Below are positions 45,524-56,092 of a stretch of 64,000 bases of DNA, in pieces. Origin of the DNA: Rotaria macrura (lineage: Eukaryota; Rotifera; Eurotatoria; Philodinida; Philodinidae); the NCBI GenBank assembly GCA_900239685.1, contig OENT01000591.1, positions 9,157-73,156 of the forward strand, in the 5' to 3' direction. A program made the position numbers and the translations under genes. The notes beneath the pieces are model-generated. The model was given only the letters and a program-made list of their open reading frames with translations. It did not search any database and was not told the DNA's origin. Within the stretch, counting starts at the first letter, position 1. Every line of letters starts with the position of its first letter.

Positions 45524-46894
45524 TTATCTTCTTCTTCTTCTTCTTTGAAGAGATCTGAGGGGAAAAAAGATATTTTTTTTACCTTTATATTCAATTATGT
45601 TATTTACAGGATAGCAAGTTGATGATGAAGAAGTTGACGAACGAAACCATTGTTCGAATCCAATATTTGTTCGAACATTTCTATTTGCACTTGTACCAAC
45701 AATTAACGCTCGACGATTATTAGCAAATCGAAGTGTATTTGTAAAAAGTGTTTGTAAATAAGTACTTAACATTTGTTGATACTTATTAAATATAATCCAT
45801 GTGACACTTTCAAAACATCCAGGCCATGTTAAACTACCTATTAAAATAGAAACTATAGTAAAACACAAAGATCAACATTAACATATTCACCGCAATACCT
45901 TCATAAGTCATATATTCCGATGAAACGGCCATTAGTTCTTTTAAATTTAGATTATGTATTTCAATATCTGATGGTTTAAGAGTGCTATTTAATAATTCAG
46001 CATGATGTAAAACATTACGTAGTTGTGCTGAAGTATCACCACCCAACTTAAGCAGAGCAAAATATTTCTATGGTTAAATGAGTTTGGACCTCTTTGTTTT
46101 CTGTTCTCTTACGTACCATTAACATACTGGATAAAATAACAATGCCTTTCGGTGATGTTTGTGCTTGTGCATAATCTTTGTACAGATCTGTATTATAGGC
46201 AACAAGTTGAATCTAAATAAAAATTAGAACTATTTCACATCCGAATAAGGTTTTGTTGAGCTTATTATATTACTTCTCCATGAAATGATCGATTATCAAT
46301 ATGATGTTCACTTCCACGTGGTACATCGTCTCCTATAGTCGGTGGTGCGAGACGTATATAAATTTCTACTGGACGGTATTCATATTGAAGTGGACCCCCA
46401 CTAATTTGAATCTTGGAATTTGACTCCAATGGAATAACTATATAGAGATTACGTCCATCATTTCGAAGTATTCCATGTACCTATATCAATATATATCATC
46501 TATATTTTTCAAAGGAAAAAAGAAGTCATTGAAGAGTAAACTAACATTATCACTATTATTTATATGAATTGGTGTTAATTGATAATCAAAAACTAAATGA
46601 CGACTTTCGATATTGATCGGCGATTGAAAACGTCCGGCATCGCAAACAGAAAAATAAAAGCCCCAAGAAGCCGGACCACTAACACCATCGGAATAATCCC
46701 ACCAATTCCAAATTTCACGGTGAGTATATGAAGCAGCATGTTCTATATCGACATCTAATCAATAACGGAAGAAGGAAAAAAAATGATGAGACAAAAAAAA
46801 CAGTCATCATTTAGATATGTTCAAGATATTCACCTGAACTAATGACTACTGTAAAATGTTCAACAGTGATAAACAGGAACAAGTATTTTAACAT
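45524..46894 (-). CDS. Secreted carbonic anhydrase-related protein (CA10/CA11 type), zinc ligands lost
   Basis: Six exons, 46834-46894, 46546-46754, 46274-46480, 46117-46212, 45899-46067 and 45524-45837, encode 351 aa. Residues 1-20 are a hydrophobic signal peptide. The alpha-CA fold is recognised by WNWWDYSDGVSGPASWG, GRFQSPINIESRHLVFD, ISGGPLQY, RGSEHHID, TWPGCFESVTWIIFNK and NRNVRTNIGF. The three zinc histidines are absent. The H94xH96 site reads EIYIRL, and the H119 site reads EIQLVAYN (Gln). CA10/CA11 of vertebrates also lack zinc binding and act as secreted partners of neurexin, so a non-enzymatic, extracellular binding role is likely. The last residues are a poly-Arg run (six Arg), unless a 28-nt mini-intron at 45555-45582 is removed, which would give an acidic tail instead. 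Confidence 0.91.
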
Positions 46895-46967
46895 GATTTC
46901 TATGAATGCTCGTCACTACAGTTAGTCAAATCAAACTGATCTATGATCATGTTCAAACATCTTCATT

Positions 46968-47012
46968 TCAATTAGCATAGGCAATGAGCGAGACCGCGAC
47001 GGCCGCTGCCAT
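46968..47012 (-). promoter_or_regulatory. GC-rich islet with an upstream mini-ORF before the CA-related gene
   Basis: A 24-base stretch near 46987-47010 is about 80 % G+C in otherwise AT-rich DNA. On the minus strand it reads AAGATGGCAGCGGCC, a YY1-like initiator core, and opens a 14-codon frame, MAAAVAVSLIAYAN, that stops 73 bases before the main ATG. It may be an upstream ORF or a core promoter. The role is inferred from position and composition only. Confidence 0.4.
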
Positions 47013-48435
47013 CTTCCTATCATGTTCTATTCTCTTATCATGTATCGTGTGTTATTCTTTCTTTTCTGTAATTTTTCGTCAATTTATGAACTGTCTCGCA
47101 CTCTCTTCACACAAATTGTAAACTGACATTTTGTGCCTTTCGGCTATTCTAATTGAATCCATGACCGAGACGATGATACTCATAGTGTATTGACACGACT
47201 GATTGATACAGTTGTGTTTGACGTGCATGCTTTGATCTGCTATCGGTTTTTTTTCTTCCACTCTTTCTATCTATGATGATTTGTTCTATCAATTTTTCCA
47301 GAAGAATGTTAAAAGTTGAACTTCTTTCTTTTTGTTATGATTTTTTTACAATTATGATTGATTACATTGTGCTCAATCCTTGTTTTGTGTAAATGTTGCT
47401 GTCTCTTTAGTGAAATAAGTTGTCGAAATCTACATATTTATTAATGTTTGATTTTAATGAATTCAAATTCAACGTGTATCATTAGTTGTCAAAAATGACG
47501 AGAAATACATGAGAAGAGAAAAAAATAGATCTAATCAATGAATTCTATTTAACATTGAGATTGATTCGTTGTTGTGAGTAGATAATCGTTCAATACTGAT
47601 TAAAAATAACCAATCATGAACGAGCTTCTCATTGCTTTCTATTTTTTTTTAAACATTAATACCAATTACAAATTCTTCTGTATTAATTTATAATAATATG
47701 TAATCTGATGATTACAGTCCAAGATCGATTGCTGGAATTAATGAAGTGTAAAAATTATAAACATAATTAGTTATGTGTCATCATGAATAGGAATAAACAC
47801 AAAGATGTACACATAGAATAATTTCAATATGTTTAATCATGGTCCCACTGGGATCTATAGAATGTCATTAGAATTGATACTATTAACAGCTGTGGAAAAT
47901 TTCTCGAGTTTAAAATTGACATCACTATTACACATTAGAATGTTGTGCTGTCTATTTTTCAAAGCTCGATAGTACCTGAATCACAATGAGTTATATTTTA
48001 TGACCGAAACACATACAAACTATCAGCTCCACTTATTCTCACGATGATTCACTGTTCAATGGCATATAACGCAGTGCATATTCTTGTGTGCAAGATTCGA
48101 TAAAAAGAAAGTAAATAAATAAGAAGGAAAAAAAAGAACCAGAAATCTGAACTCTAGATAGTGATTTCGATAAATTCCAAATATGTATTGAAATCATCTT
48201 TCAGTGTTATAGTTACATGAAAAACGGTGTTATAGATAGAATCCTTTCTTTTTTATTATTATCATTTGATTATTAAATTTCTATTTTAATCATCATATAT
48301 CATGTTTTAAATCAGTAAAATACCTACGACTAAATCATTGAAAAAAGTCCTTTTTTTTCGCGTATTTAAAAATCAAATTACGTCAATGTCTGATAGTGAT
48401 TGTTCTGTTTTTTCATATTTTCGTTTTTCGAACCA
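47013..48435. other. Intergenic region, no supported gene
   Basis: AT-rich spacer between two minus-strand genes. A 60-codon minus-strand frame at 47079-47261 lacks any recognised feature. No RNA gene or repeat was recognised. Confidence 0.5.
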
Positions 48436-51323
48436 TTACCAATGTACTGTAATTGGTCTACTTTTCTGCAAAATACTTTTCAGACGGTTTTGTGTTTGTT
48501 GATCAATACGATTTTGATGAAGACTAAGTGTAGTCAACGTCTGTAGATAAAATCATAGATCTAAGACAAACAGAAGTAATAAATATGTTCTTACTTTATT
48601 CCTTTTTAGAGCATTGACAAATTTTTCTGCGCTCACATTACCAACTTGATTGCTCGACAGATAGAGGTTCTTAAGTGTCTTTTATGAAAACAGGCATTAT
48701 AATAATATGACAGAGTAAGAAATAAAGAATTACTCCATTGCGTTCAAGAGAATCAGCAATTTTCTGAGCACCACGATCGCCAATATTATTTGAATGAAGA
48801 TTGATTGTAGTCAATGTCTATGTTAAATTAGACGTGTACGATGTTAAACATTTGAATCAATAGAAATAGAATCATACTTTATTCTGTGAAATTAAATTGG
48901 CAATGTGTTGTGCACCTTCATCTTCGATTAGATTTCTCGAAAGATGAAGAGTGTTCAATGTCTGCATGAATCGAGAAGAAAAATGTATCACGAGAAAGTG
49001 AAAAACAAAAAACTTAATATTACTTTATTGTGTTGTAGATCATTGGCAAGATATTGTACTCCTTCATCACCAATTCTATTTTGTGAAAGATGAAGAATGA
49101 CGAGTGACTATTTCGTAAAAAGAAGAAGAAGAGAGATAGAAGGTAAAACAGTTGATCGAATTTTAATGGTACTCTATTTTGTTTTAAAGCATTGGCGAAA
49201 TCTCGAACACCTCGATCACTAATATGATTTTGTGATAGATCAAGTGTAGTTAATGTCTAGATAGTTGTAAAATGTATGTGAGAAAAATAATGATAAAAAC
49301 TTGATAATTTTACATTGTTCTCTTTGAGAGCTTCAGCAAGATATTGTAGTCCATAGTCATTGATTTCATTTTCATTTAGAATAAGTGAAGTAAGTGTCTA
49401 TAAATATAAATATATATATATGTTAATAGAAGTATTCGATTGATAAGAACATATATTGATGATATCAGCATTACTTTATTTCGTACGAGAGCATAAGCAA
49501 GATACTGTGCTCCTCGATCATTGATTTGACATGCAGACAGATTAATAGTAGTAAGTGTCTGCGTGGAAAAAATACATATTCATACAATCACTGTGCAACC
49601 AAAACGTTTAACACCAATGTAGTTGCGTCTATCAATCATTGGGAATATTATTGATTATTATCTTCTTTGTGAAAATCATATAGTTAGTTGTTGTTAAATC
49701 ACATTCTGTGATAAAATATAAGAACCCTATCTGATACAGCTTGGTAAAAGCAATAGCAAGATAGAGAGCAGGGAAGAGACATTTTTAGTTGACTTTTCTA
49801 TTACGACCTATCAGAGATTTAGTAAGAATTTTAGATTTGTTGGAAAGTTCAAATTTCACTACAGACGTTTCACTATCGATGATGCATACGATATATCGTT
49901 CATACTCATTTCCAAGAATTCTTGTTGATTTCTAACACACATACATGGAAATCGATTTTAAACTGATTGATATTGGTTTGTTTGCTCTATGAGATTTAAA
50001 ATTTTTTCTTACCGTATTTTTTTGTAATTCATCAGCTAGTATTTTAACATCTTGATCTATGAATACTATCCGCTCGAAATTCCATACTTGTTGTGTTTGA
50101 TTATCAGCGATCAATTTTTCAAGCTTTGCATTTTGATATGTTGTACTTTCATTTGATAATTGTGGATTATCGACCAATTGTCCACATTCTATAATATTGC
50201 TTCTTAAACTTTGTACTTGATCGATTCCTTCTATTCGATAAGTATGTCGAGCTGGTAATCGTAATCCTTTCAACACTCTATTTATTCGATTAATATAATC
50301 AAAAAATTCTTGTCTAGCATGCATAAATGTCATTGGATCTTTACTCGTTACAAGTAATTCTAATTTTTTCTTTTGTATTTCTAACTGTCGTAATTCATGT
50401 GCTAAACGAGTTTTGAAATCTGTTAGAACTTTATTATTTACATCATCGATATCATGTATTCGTTGAACTACATCTTCTTCATGTTCATGAATGATTCTTT
50501 GTAAAAATTTCATTGCATCATCAATCATTCTTTTGTTCGATTCATATTCATCTTGTATTAATGTTATTGAACTATTTGATTGATTAACATTAGTATTCAA
50601 AGATGATTCAATTTGATTGAAATCATGATTTATCTGAGAATTAATAATTTCATAAATATTATTGAATAATTCACTGAAGCATATTTACCTTTGCCTTGAC
50701 ATCATTGACGACTACACAAATTAATAAATATGAATGAGTTTTGTGTTCATTTAATAGACAATCACTACAGACGCATGTATCACAATGTTGACACCAATAT
50801 TTCAGTTTTTCATCTGGATGCTTTAGACAAGCCACTAGCTCCATTGGTTTTTCTCTTATTAGTACTGGTTGATGATTTCGAAATGCATGCATTTTATGTA
50901 TCATTGAAGAACATTTCGTACAAAAACTGTTCATACAATTGTTACACCAATAGTCGGATTTCGTTGAATCACAATTTTTACATGGAACTATACCTTGATG
51001 TACGTCTATAAAAAAAGAAAAGAAAAGAACCAAACATCGATAGAATACCACCGATATAGAAATAAATTAATTTACATACTGAAACATTCAATTAAATTAT
51101 TCAGTTGTTGATTTTTTTTCAATTCATCAATAGCATTCGTCGGTATTTTAATGTCACTATGATGAGAACATGCAAAAAAATCCAAATTTTTCGATACTTT
51201 CTGTTTAATACATTGTAGACAAAACGTATCCGAACATGGTAATACACGTGGATCCTTATATCGCTGGTTACATATACCGCAAGTAATCAATTGTTCTATT
51301 GATATCGTGGTACTCGATGCCAT
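48436..51323 (-). CDS. TRIM-like RING/B-box/coiled-coil protein fused to eight RI-type leucine-rich repeats
   Basis: Eleven exons encode 624 aa. Exons 51080-51323, 50689-51005 and 50013-50633 give the tripartite part. The RING starts at Cys15-x2-Cys18 and has Cys30, Cys35 and Cys38; the usual His reads Asp32 (CSDTFC). Two B-boxes follow (CKNCDSTKSDYWC near 90, CLKHPDEKLKYWCQHC near 145), then a coiled coil at about 200-330. Exons 49475-49558, 49314-49397, 49173-49256, 49024-49107, 48878-48961, 48734-48817 and 48595-48678 are each exactly 84 nt in phase 0. Each encodes one 28-residue LRR of the NLR/ribonuclease-inhibitor type, such as TLTTLDLSQNHISDRGV. Exon 48436-48540 ends the array. The likely role is a ubiquitin ligase with an LRR substrate or ligand sensor, inferred from domains only. 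The RING may be weakened by its missing ligands. Confidence 0.9.
48595..49558 (-). repeat. Seven 84-nt LRR exons, tandem genomic repeat
   Basis: Seven successive coding units of exactly 84 nt, all phase 0, alternate with introns of 55-77 nt. Each unit starts T/S-L-x-x-L/I-x-L and ends in Asn-Lys, Asn-Asn, Asn-Arg or Asn-Gly just before the donor. The pattern points to exon duplication as the way the LRR array grew. Being symmetrical in phase, any unit can be skipped or duplicated without breaking the frame. Confidence 0.92.
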
Positions 51324-52473
51324 TAAAAATATTTATGAATATGACTAACTTAATTTAACTATTATCTAGAATATTCGAATATTTGATGAATCAATTTCGT
51401 GTCTACTCTCAATCTTGTTCTATATCATATGTCAACAAAAACTTTACGTACGACAATAAACATTCGTCAACGACGAATACTTTTAATGTAAGAAGAATAG
51501 CATGAATTTGATTTAAATGTTGACATAAAGCAAGTCGTCTGGAGGGAAAGCCACAAAATAAGTATGAATATTTCAATGTCATTTAACTATGTGTTACTAT
51601 ATCTTTACTTTCAATGCTTCTGTTATCTCAATAAAACTGAGTAAACGAAAGTCTTCTTTTTTTTTTCTTCTTCTGCATCTTTGACAAGGTCTGTCTCAAC
51701 GGTGTAGACTAGTTATTTGTTTTGTACATAAATAAAATATTGTCGTGAATATTTACGTGATACTTATTCATCTAACATTAATGAGAACAATAATACAAAA
51801 TAGAATACAAAATAATCCATGGATATGTCTTCATGGATCTGTAGTTGTACGATTACTATAATTTCTAATTACTTAGTTATAGTTGCTATTAACATCAACT
51901 TCTACATATTATAATTCTAATACAATAACTGAATGGTTAATAGTGATTGTTTGAACAGTAAGATTCAAAAGGCATATCAATGGCGGAGAATAGATTTATG
52001 CGAAATTTTTGAGTCAAATTTATGAGGGAACATCTTGTGTTTATTTATCTTAGAATATGATTGAATGTTTATAGTAAGTAAATAATTATAAATCCTGATA
52101 TTGTGTTTTGTTTTTTTCGACAATAGATCTATCCTTCATCTTCTATGAATTGATAACGTTGGAAAAATTTCACTATTCCACTTGTTAGATAGTTACGAAA
52201 CCGATATTCTGTCTATTAAACCATGGTGTATTGTCTGAAAAATTCTTTTTTTTCCTTTCTTTTAAATGCTATCTTGGATCAGCAAATAGCAATTTAAATC
52301 TAAGTAGCTTTTTTTTGGTTTAAAAGAAAAGAATTTACTTAACACATATTCTGATAAGATGCGTGTACATACTATTGTTGTTACTACTTTTTTTCTCTAG
52401 ATGAATCTCCTGGTTTGTTCTTTCACAAGATGATAATTCGATGTGCAGATAAATGAGATTCTTCGACAGTATA
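51324..52473. other. Intergenic region, no supported gene
   Basis: AT-rich spacer upstream of the TRIM-LRR gene, which should hold its promoter. A possible extra 3' exon of the next minus-strand gene around 52250-52410 was considered and not accepted. Confidence 0.5.
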
Positions 52474-54171
52474 TCAGCAACGGAGGCATAGTTTTTCGAA
52501 CGAGCGATGGAGATAGTAGGAGACGGGTATCAAATAATTTTTATTCATCTTCAAACATAATTTTTTTGAAACATACAATCCAATAGTATCATCGATGAAA
52601 GACGAAGAAATATCATTGCTAGAATTCTGATTAGCCGATAATGATGAAATAGTAATAGAAATGTTATCATTATTGTTTATTTCAAATTCATTGCGATTAT
52701 TGAATTTGGAATGATGTTCAACTGCTGATTGTTGTGAAATGTTTTCATCTGCATAATTTTAGAGTTTTTCTTTGTTTGATATGCAATACGCGTACTACTT
52801 AAATCTTACTGTTTTTAACTTATCATCATTTATGATAAAATTTTATCTATAATTTAAACTAATTGTCTATGTGATACATTAATTATATCGACCAAAGGGT
52901 GCCGATACTAGACTGAATCATGTCGAATCGATTTACAGGATTTACTGTACGTAGATTGAAAAATAAATTCCCTTCAAATAGTATTTCTCTTGTCTTGTGT
53001 GAGGATTTACTGCTCCCATTGATTAGTTCGAAGAAGAGCTATGAAGAAATGAGCAATCATTGTGAGAATGTTAATCCTATGAAAATACTTTTTTTCGTCT
53101 ATACGTTTTGCTGGGCTAGATTCTTCGATAACTTTGTGTTTTAAATATTTTTGCATTTGTAATATTTGCATATCCGTTTCATCAGGTAAAAGTGTATATT
53201 GGTCATGTACTGTAACAAATAAATCTGAATATCTTTTGGCAATCACTTGACATTTTATGCATAAATAATACTCAGAACTATTTTGGTTCTCACAATTTAA
53301 AGAATATTGGTGACCTAGATAATTCCCATGTGAAAATATTTTGCATTGTAAGCTGTTTTTCAGTAGCTCCGAGGCGCCTTATCATAAATAAGTCGCTGAA
53401 AAGTGCTTAAACATGCATTCAATAGGCTCTTAATTAAAAGCAGCGTTCTGCGAAAAGTGGCTTAATTCAGCTTAGAAAATCATTTTCGAAGCACTTTTCA
53501 GCGTTTAACAGCTTGTTTGCTTAAAAGCACTGTGGGCTTCGTTAATCTAAGCAATTTAAAGTGCTTCCGACCCATAATATTTCATGGTGTGATTAAGTTT
53601 TTGACTTAAAGCAATAATCAGTGCTTCATTAAGGATTTTACAGGTGTAAAATCTAGAAATGAGTTATTTCTTCTGAAGCACTTGAATGTGTATTCAAACA
53701 ATAGCTTCTTTTGTATCCTCTTTTATAATATAAACAATCTTTTCATCTGGAGAAATACAGAATTATATGTATTTTATACTCATGACGTTGTAAATAACTT
53801 TTTATTATGACGAAACCATAATTTTTCTCATTCATAATCGACTGTACTATAGATCTATGCAAGATGGAATGTGATAAAGTTTGTTATCTAAGATTAAGTA
53901 CTAAGATTTTGAATCCTCAAAATCTTTCAGAGACTATTTTGGGAAACTCATGCATAGAACGCTAATTAAAATATCATACAATATCCGTAAATGAGGCCGT
54001 TCTATGAATTGGTGGAAGGTTGAGATTGCACATTTGCAACTATAAATGCGTCGTCCGTCATCAAATTGATAGCAATTTTCTATGCCTACCTTTACAAGTG
54101 ATATCTCGTACATTCTGCGACCTTTTCTGAGTCTTTTCCGCTTGTAAATTTTCTTTGAGGAAATCCGACAT
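52474..54171 (-). CDS. Uncharacterised protein with a Cys-rich, FLYWCH-like segment
   Basis: Three exons, 54090-54171, 53105-53377 and 52474-52748, join in matching phases (1 and 1) to give 209 aa. The N-terminus is charged (MSDFLKENLQAEKTQKRSQN). The middle has LQCKIFSHGNYLG, then YSLNCENQNSSEYYLCIKC, so four cysteines with aromatic residues between them. This is loosely like a FLYWCH or similar DNA-binding zinc finger, but the closing His is not evident, so no family is claimed. The C-terminal third is Ser/Asn-rich and likely disordered. The last exon may contain another donor (GTATGT at about 52576), so the true C-terminus is uncertain. The 712-nt first intron is filled with copies of a short repeat. 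I do not recognise the gene. Confidence 0.62.
53394..53503. repeat. Inverted repeat with 15-bp perfect arms, inside an intron
   Basis: CGCTGAAAAGTGCTT at 53394-53408 is repeated inverted at 53489-53503. Further AAGTGCTT/AAGCACT copies occur to about 53640. Related units reappear at 54801-54915. It lies directly beside the exon 2 acceptor of the uncharacterised minus-strand gene. Confidence 0.6.
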
Positions 54172-56092
54172 GGAAAACTAAAATGTTTTGTAAAGCTTGA
54201 ATAGTATTTTTCAATCAAGAAAACTTATTTGTTATACAAAGTCAACGATAATCAACAGTAAATAGTAGCGTTGCATTGATATCTGTCTTTAAAAGGATGC
54301 CTGGTTAAAAAAAAACTAGTCTCCTTATTAAGAAAATCCAATTAAGCTATTTCGAAAAAATAAATATAAATTAAGAGCTCGAGTACCTAATGCCTAGAAA
54401 TGATTTGTAGGTTATCTTTATTTTTCTAAATATTACTAAACTAGTTTTCTTCAATGACAGAAACCCAGCTCGAAATTTAAAAATATATAGCACTTCTGAA
54501 AAGTCACTAGAAAAAAAGAGTAAAATAGAAACTATTTGTTGGTGGCCTTCGTTTAGCATAATTCATATAATGTTGTATCATCGATTCGTTTGCATACAGT
54601 AATTAACCAAAGTGGTTTATAATGCTGCCTTCTAGTTTGGAGATATGATTATCGAATACAATATCCGGTACAACTCTGTTCACAATTAAAATTAAATAAT
54701 TCAATAAATTTGTGGTAAGATGAGATAAAAGGAAATTTTGAGTCTAGTTTACCATACAGGGATGTTAGAGGAATGACATTATTTTTTTATTAAATCCTAT
54801 ATTTCAGCACTTAAAAGCGCTGAGACTTTTCACTTTAAGCTCTTTTAATCGCTTAAAAATGTACGCTGGAAAGCTCTGAAAAGTGCACATTTTAAGCTAG
54901 GTTTTTCGCTGAAATTTTCATATGTTAACATAATTGTCGTTTCCCATGCACAGATTCAATAAATATAGGAGACATTTTAAAAACAGCATCAAAACAATTT
55001 GTTTATCCCTGTATTTATATAAATTTCCCTAATATTATTATATTAATGTGACTATCTTGCTCCTAAGTTTGATAAGCATCGCTCATTTCTTGATTTCTCT
55101 TCTTCGAATTAATGAATGGACTGTAAATCCTAACACAAGAGAAATACTATTTGAAGTAAATTTATTTTTCAATCAACGGCCAGTAAATCCGCATACTTAA
55201 TTGGAATGAAATTTTTCTGATCAACGGACAGCCATTACATACACAGTAAGTCTGCAGACAGTAAATCGTGCACTCGGTTGAATCAAAATTGAGTCCATTT
55301 GTTAAAATTAGATTTTGATTGGATCCGACACCCCAAAAACTCTTGAACTCGAAGGGCTCTTTGCAGTACAAACACGTAGTTTATACATTAATTGATTAAC
55401 TCAACTTTACAGCAAACACAAAAATACCGGCGTATGATTTTTTAAATCAATAGAGCAAAACGCTCGAAAATCTTTTATTCTTCATTCAGAAAAGATTGAG
55501 GAGATTAAAAGCCTCCTCCCTTCTTCCACCTAAATATGTCACTAAATAGGATACTACCGTTCAAAAGAAAAGAGTATCGATTTCATGCAAATGTATTGTG
55601 ATTTGACGTGTCGAAAAACTAGAATAATAAGTCTATTGTCTATGAATCATTAAATTCTTTCTCGCGAGAACAATATTGTCTGTATTAATATCATCTGGTT
55701 CACAGGGATAACTATTTTCTCACAACGTGTATTTATCAATTGTCAAAAATTATACTCGACAAAAAAACATTGATATTTATTATTCTGTTTGTAATGAAGA
55801 GAATTATTGTCATCTGTAAGAAATACTATATCAATATCACGCATATAATGATTATTATTACGTGAGAAATACAAGGAGAGAATATAAAGAAAAGCAAAAT
55901 AACCAATCAATAACAAAAAAGAAAAAAACTCAATCAACATCGACACAAATCACAAATGACATAAATAGACGATCGTTGAATTTCATAAATAAGCATCAAG
56001 TTGTTTTTTTTTTTCATTTCTTCTTAATAAAATAATTCCTTTTATCATCAATATTGACATATCTGACATACTGCTTATCCTTGATAACTTGG
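54172..56092. other. Intergenic region with one small repeat, no supported gene
   Basis: Apart from the repeat unit at 54801-54915 this is AT-rich spacer. The frames at 54371-54559, 55162-55371 and 55743-55946 are short, on the minus strand, and resemble nothing known. Confidence 0.5.
54801..54915. repeat. Short inverted-repeat element, related to the one at 53.4 kb
   Basis: The unit begins ATTTCAGCACTT and ends with the inverted form CGCTGAAAT, and carries internal CTGAAAAGTGCAC and TTTAAGC cores. The shared CTGAAAAGTGC core links it to the intronic repeat at 53394-53503, suggesting one MITE-like family. Confidence 0.5.

Noticed and set aside
50730-51011. 93-codon plus-strand frame antisense to the B-box exon
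   Set aside because: Shadow of the real minus-strand coding exon.
52250-52410. Possible extra 3' exon (starting RKKVVTTIVC) of the uncharacterised minus-strand gene
   Set aside because: It requires an uncertain donor at about 52576 and the peptide shows no support; reading through to the stop at 52474 is simpler.
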